From Candidatus Dojkabacteria bacterium (GTDB lineage Bacteria > Patescibacteriota > Dojkabacteria > GCA-002793355), in NCBI GenBank assembly GCA_015489595.1, contig WFZK01000017.1, forward strand, positions 1 through 33,733: a stretch of 33,733 nt of DNA. The letters run 5' to 3'. Each line of letters starts with the position of its first letter. Position 1 is the stretch's first letter. A program made the translations under genes and the position numbers. Below the pieces are notes generated by a model. That model ran no database searches. It had not been told where the DNA came from and was given only the letters and a program-made list of their open reading frames with translations. Below, one piece after another: positions 16,438 through 25,877 of this stretch.

Positions 16438-16891
16438 TTAATGCTTCTTCTCTTAATTTATTAAGCAAAACAAAAGTACAGTAGGCATTAGCTATAGGAT
16501 TTGAAGATCCCAATCTCTTAGCTACTACATTCTCATATCCTGCCACTTCTAACACCTTTCTTACTGCTCCACCAGCTACAACTCCTGTACCCACGCGGGC
16601 TGGTTTTATGATCACCTCAGCTGCTTTGAACTTGCCCTCGATCCTATGAGGTACTGTCTTCCGCTCCTGATCTATTGGGACCTTTACCATTTTGTTTTTC
16701 GCCTTATCAATAGCCTTGCGAATAGCCTCGGGTGCATCAGCACCGTGTGCTAAAGCAATTCCCACCTTCCCGTTTTTATCTCCAACCACAACCACAGCTG
16801 TAAATCGAAGCCTTTTTGCACCAGCTGTAACCTTTGCTACCCTTTTTAAACTTATAAGCTCATTAACCAGATTTTCTTCTGCCACTTTCAT
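16409..16891 (-). CDS. rpsE: 30S ribosomal protein S5
   Basis: RVAKVTAGAKRLRFTAVVVVGDKNGKVGIALAHGADAPEAIRKA... Confidence 0.96.
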   Translation of the reverse strand: MKVAEENLVNELISLKRVAKVTAGAKRLRFTAVVVVGDKNGKVGIALAHGADAPEAIRKAIDKAKNKMVKVPIDQERKTVPHRIEGKFKAAEVIIKPARVGTGVVAGGAVRKVLEVAGYENVVAKRLGSSNPIANAYCTFVLLNKLREEALNVSKPSKKA

Positions 16892-16894
16892 CAA

Positions 16895-17242
16895 CTAAAA
16901 ATTTAAACCGGCTTCTCTTAAACCTTCGGCAAGTGCCTTTATTTTACCATGATACTTGTATCCGGATCTATCAAACACTATTTCTTTTATCTTCTGATTA
17001 AGAATCATCTTCCCCAAGATTCTCCCTACCTCTAAAGCTTGCTCTACCGGCTTCTTCTCCGCAAGTTTTGGATTCTCCTTAAGAAGCTTCTTAGTACTGT
17101 AGGCGGCAAGAACCTGCCCTGAGTTTTGATCTATAAGCTGAGCATATAGGTATCTATTAGACTTATGCACAGAAAGCCTGGGTCTATTCGTAATGTACTT
17201 AAGTCTCGCTCTAATTCTTTTTCTTCTACTTACAAGATCCAT
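16895..17242 (-). CDS. rplR: 50S ribosomal protein L18
   Basis: RPRLSVHKSNRYLYAQLIDQNSGQVLAAYST...FDRSGYKYHGKIKALAEGLREAGLNF. Confidence 0.95.
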   Translation of the reverse strand: MDLVSRRKRIRARLKYITNRPRLSVHKSNRYLYAQLIDQNSGQVLAAYSTKKLLKENPKLAEKKPVEQALEVGRILGKMILNQKIKEIVFDRSGYKYHGKIKALAEGLREAGLNF

Positions 17243-17243
17243 A

Positions 17244-17783
17244 CTAAGCAACTATTGTTTTAACTACTTTCTTTCTAATCTGCTCTCCTTTGTATCTAAT
17301 GCCCTTCCCCTTGTAGGGCTCCGGCGGTCTAAGCTGCCTTATATAAGCTGCGAATTGACCAACCTTCTGCTTATCTATCCCACTTATCTTTATCTCAGTC
17401 TGGCTAGGTACCTCAACTTTAAGATCTGAAGGGATTTCAACCTCAATAGGGTGTTTATAGCCTATATTTAACACCAACTTATTACCACTTAACGCCACAC
17501 GGTAACCCACGCCGTGCAACTCTAACTCCTTGGTATAACCCTCAGTTACCCCTATAACCATATTGTTAATAAGCGACCTGATAGTACCATGCATCATTTT
17601 AAACTGCCGCTTATCCCCCTTTCTTGTCACAATCACTTTATCATCCTCTATCTTTACCTCTACTAACGACGGTATATCAAGCTCCAGTGTACCCAATGGA
17701 CCAGAAACTATTATCTTATTATCTTTAATTTCAACCTTCACCTTCTCTGGTATTGGTACTGGCTGATTGCCAATTCTAGACAT
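17244..17783 (-). CDS. rplF: 50S ribosomal protein L6
   Basis: MSRIGNQPVPIPEKVKVEI...GPLGTLELDIP...PEPYKGKGIRYKGEQIRKKVVK. Confidence 0.97.
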   Translation of the reverse strand: MSRIGNQPVPIPEKVKVEIKDNKIIVSGPLGTLELDIPSLVEVKIEDDKVIVTRKGDKRQFKMMHGTIRSLINNMVIGVTEGYTKELELHGVGYRVALSGNKLVLNIGYKHPIEVEIPSDLKVEVPSQTEIKISGIDKQKVGQFAAYIRQLRPPEPYKGKGIRYKGEQIRKKVVKTIVA

Positions 17784-17786
17784 TGT

Positions 17787-18179
17787 TTACCATATCTCAC
17801 ATATAATTTCACCACCTACATTCTCTTTCTTTGCCTCATTAGAGGTCAAAATTCCCTTCGGTGTTGATATAAGGACAACGCCAACTCCGGATCTTACGGG
17901 AGTAATCTCTTTAACTTTTACGTACAATCTTCTGCCAGGCTTAGAGAAAAATTTAACATGGCCCACATAGGGCGTGTACTTATCTCTGTACTTTAATCTT
18001 ACCCTTAGCTGCTTCTTATCTTCTGTCTCTTCATAGTTCTCTATAAACCCGGCCCTTTTTAAAGCATCAAGTGCAGCCCTGATGATTTTGAAATTATTCA
18101 ATAGAACCTCTTTTTTAAACACTGCCGAGGCATTCTTAATTTTTATTAAAGCATCACCCAATGTATAGTTTACAGACAT
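17787..18179 (-). CDS. rpsH: 30S ribosomal protein S8 (ATG at 18179)
   Basis: DALIKIKNASAVFKKEV...SGVGVVLISTPKGILTSNEAKKENVGGEIICEIW. Confidence 0.95.
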   Translation of the reverse strand: MSVNYTLGDALIKIKNASAVFKKEVLLNNFKIIRAALDALKRAGFIENYEETEDKKQLRVRLKYRDKYTPYVGHVKFFSKPGRRLYVKVKEITPVRSGVGVVLISTPKGILTSNEAKKENVGGEIICEIW

Positions 18180-18184
18180 ACTTA

Positions 18185-18391
18185 CTACCAACTCGACTTA
18201 GTTACCCCAGGAATCTCTCCTTTATGGGCTAATTCTCTAAAGCAGATCCTACACAAACCGAACTGCCTTAAATATCCACGACGTCTACCACAACGCGAAC
18301 ACTGGTTAAAAAGTTTTGTCTTATGCTTTTTGCCCCTTTTCACCTTCTCCACTAATTTTTGATACTTGGCCTTTTTGGTCCTTCTTGACAT
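18185..18391 (-). CDS. rpsN: 30S ribosomal protein S14 (zinc-binding type)
   Basis: [40 protein letters not shown]. Confidence 0.95.
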   Translation of the reverse strand: MSRRTKKAKYQKLVEKVKRGKKHKTKLFNQCSRCGRRRGYLRQFGLCRICFRELAHKGEIPGVTKSSW

Positions 18392-18394
18392 AGC

Positions 18395-18946
18395 TTAATC
18401 TTCTTTAAAAATAAATCCTAGTTTCTCCATTATGAACTTACTTTTCTGTGGCTCTGAATTCTTAAAATGAATGGCTATTGATAGCCCTTTGACCACATCT
18501 ACTTTCGCCGGATTTATCTCCGGAAACACTAAGTATTCTACCAAACCCAGGGTATAATTACCATCTTTATCAAAAGCTTTCGGATTAATACCACGAAAAT
18601 CTTTAACTCGTGGCAATGCTAACTTTACCAATTTATCTAGAAAATCCCACATCCTCCTTCCCCGCAAGGTTACTTTAATGCCTATGACATCTCCTTTACG
18701 AACATTAAACTCTGCAACGCTTTTTCTGGCCCTTGTAAATACAGGCCTCTGGCCTACTATGGCCATAAGATTGTTAAAAACCTCTTCCATAGCCTTCTCA
18801 TCTTTGGCCTGATCGCCAATGCCGATGTTTATTACAACCTTCGTCGGCATAGGGACGGCGTATTTGTTCTTAACACCGAACTCTTTCATAAACGCAGGAA
18901 CCACCTCTTTTTCATAAATCTCTTTAAGATGTAGACTTTTCTGCAT
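18395..18946 (-). CDS. rplE: 50S ribosomal protein L5
   Basis: YAVPMPTKVVINIGIGD...GQRPVFTRARKSVAEFNVRKGDVIGIKVTLRG...RDFRGI. Confidence 0.96.
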   Translation of the reverse strand: MQKSLHLKEIYEKEVVPAFMKEFGVKNKYAVPMPTKVVINIGIGDQAKDEKAMEEVFNNLMAIVGQRPVFTRARKSVAEFNVRKGDVIGIKVTLRGRRMWDFLDKLVKLALPRVKDFRGINPKAFDKDGNYTLGLVEYLVFPEINPAKVDVVKGLSIAIHFKNSEPQKSKFIMEKLGFIFKED

Positions 18947-19286
18947 TCTTCTTACCCTTTACTTTAGCTTTTTTATCAATCGGCTTGCCACACTTTTTAC
19001 ATACCCTCATTTTCTTACCATCTATTACAGCTATCTCCACTCTCGTTGGCTTACCACAATGAGGGCACACCAGCATTACATTCGATATATGTATAGGCGC
19101 TTCAATTTCGAATATTCCGCCTTTTTGATTTTTCCCCAAAACACCTTTTTTAATATGCTTCTTCATCTTATTTACCCCCTCAACAAGAATCCTGTCGTTA
19201 CCAATGAGCCTCTTAACAACTCCGATCTTCCCTTTATCGTCTCCTGTTATAACCTGAACTTTATCTCCTATTCTCAGTCGCCTCAT
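18924..19286 (-). CDS. rplX: 50S ribosomal protein L24 with CxxC zinc-ribbon-like C-terminus
   Basis: LRIGDKVQVITGDDKGKIGVVKRL...PIHISNVMLVCPHCGKPTRV...VCKKCGKPID. Confidence 0.95.
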   Translation of the reverse strand: MRRLRIGDKVQVITGDDKGKIGVVKRLIGNDRILVEGVNKMKKHIKKGVLGKNQKGGIFEIEAPIHISNVMLVCPHCGKPTRVEIAVIDGKKMRVCKKCGKPIDKKAKVKGKKNAEKSTS

Positions 19287-19654
19287 AACACTTCCGGTGC
19301 CAATTGAGTTATCTTATCAAAGCCATAGGCCTTAAGTTCTCTTGCAACAGGACCAAAGATTCGAGTTCCCTTTGGGAACTTTGTATCAGCATCCAATATT
19401 ACCACAGCGTTATCATCAAATCTAATGTATGTACCATCGTCTCTCCTATACTCTTTTTTTACCCTCACTACCACAGCTCTGTGCATCTCGTGCTCTTTAA
19501 CACTCCCGTCGGGACGGGCTTTTTTAATAGTTACTCTTACTACCCTCCCCACAGAGACAGATTTAGTAGCGCTGCCCCCGTAGATACCTATAATTTGAGC
19601 CTCAAGAGCACCTGTATTATCCGCTACTTTTACGTATGATCCTATTCTAAGCAT
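19283..19654 (-). CDS. rplN: 50S ribosomal protein L14
   Basis: GSYVKVADNTGALEAQIIGI...GTRIFGPVARELK...ITQLAPEVL. Confidence 0.97.
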   Translation of the reverse strand: MLRIGSYVKVADNTGALEAQIIGIYGGSATKSVSVGRVVRVTIKKARPDGSVKEHEMHRAVVVRVKKEYRRDDGTYIRFDDNAVVILDADTKFPKGTRIFGPVARELKAYGFDKITQLAPEVL

Positions 19655-19904
19655 TGCTTCTAATTTTTTCTATTTTATCTTCAGGAACTACTACAAAATG
19701 CTTCAACTTAGAAAACCGTCGTGAGGCCATTATGTAAACATCCTGGCCTATTTGTAAATCCTCTTCAGAGTGGACCAAAAAGTGTTTACGAACCGTGATG
19801 ACCTTTTTATATCGAGGATGAATCATGGTTCTTTCTACCAAAACCTTGAACGTTTTATCACCGCTCTTTTTTACGACCTTTCCCTTAAGTATCTTTCTTG
19901 CCAT
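19647..19904 (-). CDS. rpsQ: 30S ribosomal protein S17
   Basis: LKGKVVKKSGDKTFKVLVERTMIHPRYKKVITVRKHFLVHSE. Confidence 0.95.
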   Translation of the reverse strand: MARKILKGKVVKKSGDKTFKVLVERTMIHPRYKKVITVRKHFLVHSEEDLQIGQDVYIMASRRFSKLKHFVVVPEDKIEKIRSNA

Positions 19905-20070
19905 GCTTTAGCTGGTTTATCTTAGTAAGAATTCTCGCTATCTCTTTCCTAGTCTCCTTAATAAGGTGTGTTTTTTCTAACTTACCTTCAAGTTTCTTCT
20001 TATACAGCTGCTTTAATTTTTGCCGCAGCTTATACAGCTGACTCTGAAGCTCTCCCTCCTTAGACGACAT
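19885..20070 (-). CDS. rpmC: 50S ribosomal protein L29
   Basis: Short coiled protein between rplP and rpsQ: ...LRQKLKQLYKKKLEGKLEKTHLIKETRKEIARILTKINQ. Confidence 0.9.
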   Translation of the reverse strand: MSSKEGELQSQLYKLRQKLKQLYKKKLEGKLEKTHLIKETRKEIARILTKINQLKHGKKDT

Positions 20071-20476
20071 TTTCTCGCGTTATGAACTTAACCCTAACCG
20101 GAAGTTTATGTTTGGCCCTTCTGAATGCTTCCACCGCTGTATCATAATCTACACCTCCTAACTCGAAGATAATAGCACCCTTTTTAACGATCGCTGCGTA
20201 GTGATCCACATCTCCTTTCCCTTTACCCATCTTTACCTCGGCTGGTTTTTTGGTTACAGGTCTATCTGGGAAAACACGAATCCATAGCTTTCCCTTCCTC
20301 TTAACATACCCTATTATCGCCTTCCTGGCTGCGTCTAGTTGTCTTGCTGTCAGTAAAACATTGTCCATCACCATCAAACCGTATAGGCCAAAATTTAAGC
20401 GATCACGAACAGGTGCCTTCTTATCAGGCACTATTTTAAAAGGTTTTCTATACTTTACCCTCTTTACTTCAAACAT
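20060..20476 (-). CDS. rplP: 50S ribosomal protein L16
   Basis: GLMVMDNVLLTARQLDAARKAI...KLWIRVFPDRPVTKKPAEVKMGKGKGDVDHYAAIVKKG. Confidence 0.96.
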   Translation of the reverse strand: MFEVKRVKYRKPFKIVPDKKAPVRDRLNFGLYGLMVMDNVLLTARQLDAARKAIIGYVKRKGKLWIRVFPDRPVTKKPAEVKMGKGKGDVDHYAAIVKKGAIIFELGGVDYDTAVEAFRRAKHKLPVRVKFITRENVV

Positions 20477-20497
20477 GCCCTTAATTATATCACTTAA

Positions 20498-21133
20498 TTA
20501 GTAAATATCACCTTTATAAATCCAAACTTTAACGCTTAAAACACCTGCGTTAGCAGTTTCCGCTCTTTCGTACGCGTAATCAATATCAGCTCTTAGTGTG
20601 TGGGTTGGAACCCTTCCGAACCCCTTTTTATACAGATTTGCATGCTCACCTCCAGTTAAACGACCTGAGACCCAGATTTTGGCACCCTTCACTCCCCCTT
20701 TCCTAATAGATTCTAATGCTCTTTTTACCAACGTTCTGACGGGACGGCGTTTCTCAATCCCTCGCGCTATCTGTTGAGCTACAAGAGCTGCAGAGATATT
20801 CACTTGTTTCACATCGCGAATCTTTACCTCTATTGCATCAAACTTTAACTTCCTCTTAAGCTCCTTTTTCACCTCTTCAATTAACTGACCGCCTCTACCG
20901 ATTGCCAGGCCTGGCCTAGCAACATAGACAATGATCTCTAACTTTAATGGAGTTCTGTTTATCTCAATTTTCTCCACACCTGCAGAAGTGAACCTATCAC
21001 GCAAAAATTCACGAATAAAGATATCCTGCTCTAACGTTTTAGCAAAACCTCGTTTACTCTTATCAAACCAATTAGAAAGCCAACTCTTAATCACTCCTAA
21101 TCTAAACCCATACGGGTGTATCTTATGCCCCAT
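20498..21133 (-). CDS. rpsC: 30S ribosomal protein S3
   Basis: MGHKIHPYGFRLGVIKSWLSNW...ARPGLAIGRGGQLIEEV...KGAKIWVSGRLTGGEHA. Confidence 0.97.
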   Translation of the reverse strand: MGHKIHPYGFRLGVIKSWLSNWFDKSKRGFAKTLEQDIFIREFLRDRFTSAGVEKIEINRTPLKLEIIVYVARPGLAIGRGGQLIEEVKKELKRKLKFDAIEVKIRDVKQVNISAALVAQQIARGIEKRRPVRTLVKRALESIRKGGVKGAKIWVSGRLTGGEHANLYKKGFGRVPTHTLRADIDYAYERAETANAGVLSVKVWIYKGDIY

Positions 21134-21473
21134 ACCTTAACTCAACGAATATATTAGCTCTATAGTTTCTAATAATCCTGATCCTACCATGGGCTCCGCC
21201 ATGGCCTCTTTTCTTTAATCGTTTAGTACCATCGGTTGCCCAAATCCTATAGATGGTAAGCTTAGATGGGTCTAGCTTAAAATTATTCTCTGCATTTGCG
21301 ATCGCAGATCTTATGACCTTAGCTGCATAATGAGCTGCCTTTTTATTTACCAGCTTTAGCTCCTGAAGTGCGTACTGTGCATTATGGCCTCTAATTAGGT
21401 CAAGCACAGGCGCAATCTTTTTAACTGAAAGTGGTATATTTTTCACGTTCGCTCTGATAATTATATCTGCCAT
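21123..21473 (-). CDS. rplV: 50S ribosomal protein L22
   Basis: KNIPLSVKKIAPVLDLIRGHNAQYALQEL...RIIRNYRANIFVELRYGA. Confidence 0.94.
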   Translation of the reverse strand: MADIIIRANVKNIPLSVKKIAPVLDLIRGHNAQYALQELKLVNKKAAHYAAKVIRSAIANAENNFKLDPSKLTIYRIWATDGTKRLKKRGHGGAHGRIRIIRNYRANIFVELRYGA

Positions 21474-21476
21474 ACT

Positions 21477-21791
21477 TTAATCTTCCTTCAAATAACGACC
21501 TGTAAACGCATAAACTTTAGAAATCTTACCTTTCTTAGCATGTCCCTTAAAGTTACGAGTCATAGCGAACTCTCCAAGCCGGTGTCCTACCATCGATTCT
21601 GTGATATAGATTGTTTTAAAATCTTTACCTGTATGAACCGCAATTTTTAGCCCTACCATCTCAGGGAATATAGTGCAAGCGCGATCCCATACCTTAAGTA
21701 CAACATCTTTTTTACCCTCTTTTACAAGCTTTAGGACCTTCTTGTAGATCTTTGGATTTATGTATGGTCCTTTCTTCAGTGATCTAGACAT
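21477..21791 (-). CDS. rpsS: 30S ribosomal protein S19
   Basis: MSRSLKKGPYINPKIYKKV...FPEMVGLKIAVHTGKDFKTIYITESMVGHRLGEFAMTRNFKGHAKK. Confidence 0.97.
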   Translation of the reverse strand: MSRSLKKGPYINPKIYKKVLKLVKEGKKDVVLKVWDRACTIFPEMVGLKIAVHTGKDFKTIYITESMVGHRLGEFAMTRNFKGHAKKGKISKVYAFTGRYLKED

Positions 21792-21809
21792 ACCGGTATT
21801 TTACCAAAT

Positions 21810-22640
21810 TTATGCTTTATATCTAGGCTTAATTATAAACTTATCTGTACGCTTGTTCTTTCTTGTGCGAGTACCTATTCTATGACCCCACGGATCCTTC
21901 GCCGGCCTTCCTGTTCCTGTTCTTCCTTCACCACCTCCATGTGGATGCGCTTGAGCATGCATTGCCACCCCACGGACAGTAGGTCTTATTCCCATATGCC
22001 TTTTTACTCCTGCTTTCCCTAGCTTCTCATGCATATGCTCCTCGTTACCTACTATACCTATAGTCGCCATACAATTACCATGAATTAACCTGATCTCCTT
22101 CGAAGGCATTCTAACCTGAACATATTTGCCCACAACACCTTGCACTTGAATCCCAACGCCTGCAGCTCTACCTAAGACCCCTCCTCTACCTGGATACAGC
22201 TCTACGTTATGAACATAAACCCCTGAAGGGATATTTTTAAGCAACGTAGCATTACCTACCTCTAACGGGACCTCTTCTTTGCTGGATATAACCTCATCTC
22301 CGACCTTAAGTCCAGCAGGCGCTAAAATGTACCGCTTCTCCCCATCTGCATACTGAAGAAGAGCTATGTTTGCAGTTCGGTTGGGGTCATACTCTATAGA
22401 TATAACCTTGGCCGGAATGTCAAACTTGTCTCTCTTAAAATCTATTATTCTATATTTTCTACGAACTCCGCCTCCCCGATGGCGCACAGTAATACGACCC
22501 TGATTGTTCCTACCCGCTGCCTTCTTAATAACCTTAAACAAAGAGGCGGGTCCCTTCGGCTTCTTAGCTAAACCAGACCTATCAACTCTTACCATTCCAC
22601 GCCTTCCTGGAGTTGTAGGTTTATAGTGCTTTAACGCCAT
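21810..22640 (-). CDS. rplB: 50S ribosomal protein L2
   Basis: MALKHYKPTTPGRRGMVRVDRSGL...GRNNQGRITVRHRGGGVRRKYRIIDFKR...HAQAHPHGGGEGRTGTGRPAKDPWGHRIGTRTRKNKRTDKFI. Confidence 0.98.
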   Translation of the reverse strand: MALKHYKPTTPGRRGMVRVDRSGLAKKPKGPASLFKVIKKAAGRNNQGRITVRHRGGGVRRKYRIIDFKRDKFDIPAKVISIEYDPNRTANIALLQYADGEKRYILAPAGLKVGDEVISSKEEVPLEVGNATLLKNIPSGVYVHNVELYPGRGGVLGRAAGVGIQVQGVVGKYVQVRMPSKEIRLIHGNCMATIGIVGNEEHMHEKLGKAGVKRHMGIRPTVRGVAMHAQAHPHGGGEGRTGTGRPAKDPWGHRIGTRTRKNKRTDKFIIKPRYKA

Positions 22641-22642
22641 CT

Positions 22643-22924
22643 CTATTTAATATTAAACTTAGCAAACTCAACTTTCTCTGCAAACTCTATGTAGAATTTT
22701 TTATAACCTTTCTTAACATATTTTTTTCGAGTCAACAGATTCTGTTTAACCTTAGGAGGTATTCTAACAGATCTTACTCTAACCACAGTATAGCCATAGA
22801 TCTCCTTAAAGAATCTCTTTATGTCATCTTTGGTGGTGCGTACAGGAGCCTTAAAGGTATAAACCCCTTGATTCTTAGCTAGATTCATACTTTTTTCTGT
22901 AATCACAGGTTCTATTTTAAGCAT
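22643..22924 (-). CDS. rplW: 50S ribosomal protein L23
   Basis: [50 protein letters not shown]. Confidence 0.95.
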   Translation of the reverse strand: MLKIEPVITEKSMNLAKNQGVYTFKAPVRTTKDDIKRFFKEIYGYTVVRVRSVRIPPKVKQNLLTRKKYVKKGYKKFYIEFAEKVEFAKFNIK

Positions 22925-23546
22925 ATTTAGCCAAACGTTTATTTAATATATCTAAAGCTTTCTTTGTAACTAACAGATGCTGATTTCTATAGAGATCGAA
23001 TGGTGACAAAAGCTGAGCCCTTCTTACTCGAACCTTCTCTATATTGCGAAACGATCTGGCAAGATCCTCTTCTCTAAGGTCAAGTACAAGAGCCACTTTA
23101 AAAGGATGCAGCTTTACGGTCTTTAACCACTTGTAAGCTTGCTTAGTAGAAAGGGGCTCCTTAGGCTCTGCAATGCCAACTATACGCTGCCCTCTTGCAT
23201 ACTGAGTTAGCATAAATGAAAGGACTCTTATTCTTTGCTTTTTATTAGCATGCAATCTTACCTTATGTGGTTTAGGACCGTGAGCTACTCCACCGCCTAC
23301 CCAAATAGGTGAGTTTACTGATCCTGCTCTTGCCCTACCTGTGTGCTTCTGAGGCCAAGGTTTCCTATCAGGATGTGACACTTCTCCCCTAGTTTTTGTG
23401 CTCTTTGTACCCTGATGAATGTTTGTTAAATAAACTCGCATCAGTTGAGAAAATTCATCCTCAGAGATATCTTCAATTGGTAGATTAAGTTCTACTTCTT
23501 CTACCTTTTCTCCTTCTAAATTGTAAAACGGAATCTTAACCTTCAT
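22917..23546 (-). CDS. rplD: 50S ribosomal protein L4
   Basis: [44 protein letters not shown]. Confidence 0.96.
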   Translation of the reverse strand: MKVKIPFYNLEGEKVEEVELNLPIEDISEDEFSQLMRVYLTNIHQGTKSTKTRGEVSHPDRKPWPQKHTGRARAGSVNSPIWVGGGVAHGPKPHKVRLHANKKQRIRVLSFMLTQYARGQRIVGIAEPKEPLSTKQAYKWLKTVKLHPFKVALVLDLREEDLARSFRNIEKVRVRRAQLLSPFDLYRNQHLLVTKKALDILNKRLAKYA

Positions 23547-24150
23547 TTATCTTTAAGATAACAATTGAGCCATATTTGCCAGGCACCGCGCCTTTAATAA
23601 GTACATATGTTCTTCCATCCAGTTCTAACTTGTCAACCACCTCGAGATTTTTAACAGTAACGCGTTCATTGCCCATTCTACCTGCCATCTTTTTCCCCTT
23701 TAAGACCCTACCTGGAGTCTGAGCTCCGATTGCACCGGGGTGCCTTTCTCTATCTGACTGACCATGGGTCTTAGGCTGTCTGCTAAATCCCCACCTTTTG
23801 ATGACACCTGCGAAGCCCTTCCCCTTACTTATTCCAGTAACATCCACCTTCTCCCCTTGTTCTATCTTATCTACCAACTTATCTCCTATCTTAGCGGACT
23901 TAAACTGCTCTTCATCTACAATCACCTGCACCACTTTTTGAGGCACATACCCTAACTCTTTAAACTGCCCAGACTCAGGCTTAGTGGGACGCTTCTTAGT
24001 CCCATAACCTACAAGGAGAGCAAAACGTCCATCTTCTAGTTGTCTTTTGCCCGCAACTACAGCTTCTGTAATATCAACAACGGTAACTGGTGTCACCCTG
24101 TACTTTCGAATCACCTCAGTCATCAATTTTTTAACCCCTAGAAGTATCAT
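23536..24150 (-). CDS. rplC: 50S ribosomal protein L3
   Basis: [59 protein letters not shown]. Confidence 0.96.
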   Translation of the reverse strand: MILLGVKKLMTEVIRKYRVTPVTVVDITEAVVAGKRQLEDGRFALLVGYGTKKRPTKPESGQFKELGYVPQKVVQVIVDEEQFKSAKIGDKLVDKIEQGEKVDVTGISKGKGFAGVIKRWGFSRQPKTHGQSDRERHPGAIGAQTPGRVLKGKKMAGRMGNERVTVKNLEVVDKLELDGRTYVLIKGAVPGKYGSIVILKINEG

Positions 24151-24161
24151 GGTACTGCATA

Positions 24162-24476
24162 CTACTTTAATACTACAGATACTCCAGCTGGCACCTGTAG
24201 ATTCTTAAGCAAATCAATTGTCTGTGTATTAGGATCTGTGATAACCAAGAGCCTGCGATGAATCCTCATCTCAAAGTGCTCTTGCGAGGTCTTGTATATA
24301 TGAGGAGACCTATTTACAGCCCAAACACGTCTTTTGGTTGGCAACATAATCGGGCCATTTACACTGGCTCCACTCTTCTTTACTGCATCGATTATGTTGC
24401 GAACCGTTGTATCTAAAACCTTTACATCATAGGCCTCTAGCCTTACCCTGATTTTAAGTCCCCCACTTTCAGCCAT
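24162..24476 (-). CDS. rpsJ: 30S ribosomal protein S10
   Basis: KIRVRLEAYDVKVLDTTVRNIIDAVKKSGASVNGPIMLPTKRRVWAVNRSPHIYKTSQEHFEMRIHRRLL. Confidence 0.97.
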   Translation of the reverse strand: MAESGGLKIRVRLEAYDVKVLDTTVRNIIDAVKKSGASVNGPIMLPTKRRVWAVNRSPHIYKTSQEHFEMRIHRRLLVITDPNTQTIDLLKNLQVPAGVSVVLK

Positions 24477-24499
24477 CTTTTGTTAAGTTACAAATTAAA

Positions 24500-24528
24500 A
24501 AGGCGGCGGCGCGAAGCGCCGCCGCCTT
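24500..24528 (-). terminator. Intrinsic-terminator-like hairpin between tuf and rpsJ
   Basis: Minus strand AAGGCGGCGGCGC-TTC-GCGCCGCCGCCTT followed by TTTAATTTG (uninterrupted T5 at the helix edge). Confidence 0.9.
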
Positions 24529-24532
24529 GCCC

Positions 24533-25699
24533 TTACTTGAGGATCTTGGTGACTACACCAGCCCCAACTGTAATACCACCCTCACGGATGGCGAACCTCA
24601 TCCCTTCCTCAATCACAACCGGTACTATAAGCTTTACGGTAAGGTTTACGTTATCGCCTGGCATAACCATCTCAACTCCCTCAGGTAACACGATCTCACC
24701 CGTAACGTCCGCAGTTCTGATATAGAACTGTGGTCTGTAGCCACTCACAAATGGCTTATGCCTACCACCCTCCTCTTTCTTAAGCACATAAACCTCAGCC
24801 TCAAACTCCTGATGCGGAGTCACAGTACCAGGCTTTGCTACTACCATTCCTCTTTCAACCTGATCTCTCTCTACTCCTCTTAGCAAGATACCAATGTTAT
24901 CACCAGCAACAACCTCGTCAAGAGGCTTTCTAAACATCTCCAAGCCTGTAGCCACGGTCTTTATAGGCTTATGCCCCAAACCTAAAACCTCTACCTCTTC
25001 ATTAACCTTGAGCCTACCTCTTTCTACCCTTCCGGTCACTACTGTACCTCGACCAGTAATTGAGAATACATCCTCAATCGGCATAAGGAATGGCTTATCT
25101 TCCTCTCTGGGTGGAAGCTTAAAGTACTCATCGATCTGAGCCATGAAATCCCTTATCTTCTGAAGCTCTTCCTCGTTGCCCTCAGCAGCCTTAAAGGCAT
25201 TTACTCTAAGCACTGGGCAATTCGTATCGTACTCATACTTTGCTAAAAGCTCCTTAGCCTCTTCCTCAATAAGATCAAGGAGCTCTGGATCATTAGCATC
25301 CTCAAAAATATTGATCACAATAGCCATCTGAGGCACACCCACCTGACGAGCAAGCAACACGTGCTCACGAGTCTGAGGCATTGGACCATCAGCAGAGCTG
25401 ATAACCAAAAGTGCACCATCCATCTGTGCAGCACCTGTAATCATGTTCTTAATGTAGTCTTTATGCCCTGGCGCATCGATTAATGCATAATGTCTATTTG
25501 GTGTCTCGAACTCTACGTGAGCAATCTGAATTGTAATACTCTTCTGTCTTGACTCAGGAGGTTTGTCCAAAGACTCTGCAAGCTCCTGCCACTTGTCAGG
25601 ATGAAAAGCCCTAAGAAGTCCCCTTACAAAGGTGGTTTTACCGTGGTCAATATGACCTAAAGTTCCGATGTTAAAGTGTGGTTTTGCTCTCTCTGCCAT
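24533..25699 (-). CDS. tuf: Elongation factor Tu
   Basis: [60 protein letters not shown]. Confidence 0.98.
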   Translation of the reverse strand: MAERAKPHFNIGTLGHIDHGKTTFVRGLLRAFHPDKWQELAESLDKPPESRQKSITIQIAHVEFETPNRHYALIDAPGHKDYIKNMITGAAQMDGALLVISSADGPMPQTREHVLLARQVGVPQMAIVINIFEDANDPELLDLIEEEAKELLAKYEYDTNCPVLRVNAFKAAEGNEEELQKIRDFMAQIDEYFKLPPREEDKPFLMPIEDVFSITGRGTVVTGRVERGRLKVNEEVEVLGLGHKPIKTVATGLEMFRKPLDEVVAGDNIGILLRGVERDQVERGMVVAKPGTVTPHQEFEAEVYVLKKEEGGRHKPFVSGYRPQFYIRTADVTGEIVLPEGVEMVMPGDNVNLTVKLIVPVVIEEGMRFAIREGGITVGAGVVTKILK

Positions 25700-25767
25700 T
25701 TTGTTTTGATTAATAACTTATATATGGCTTAGTTATATTACCAAATTTTACTCACCTATGCAAACTG

Positions 25768-25819
25768 ATCTGGGCTGGTGCCAAAATCGAGCTATTACGA
25801 TTTTGGCACCAGCCCAGAT
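25768..25819. repeat. Palindromic hairpin element H3 (22-bp perfect stem, 8-nt loop)
   Basis: ATCTGGGCTGGTGCCAAAATCG-AGCTATTA-CGATTTTGGCACCAGCCCAGAT; between fusA stop and tuf start. Confidence 0.95.
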
Positions 25820-25877
25820 TCAGAATTGCACATTCATACGACCTCATTATCAACCCTCACAGACTCCTACCTTTAAG

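Noticed and set aside
18924-19286. Zinc-ribbon C-terminus on L24 as novel
   Set aside because: CPxCGK...CxxCG C-termini are common in bacterial L24.
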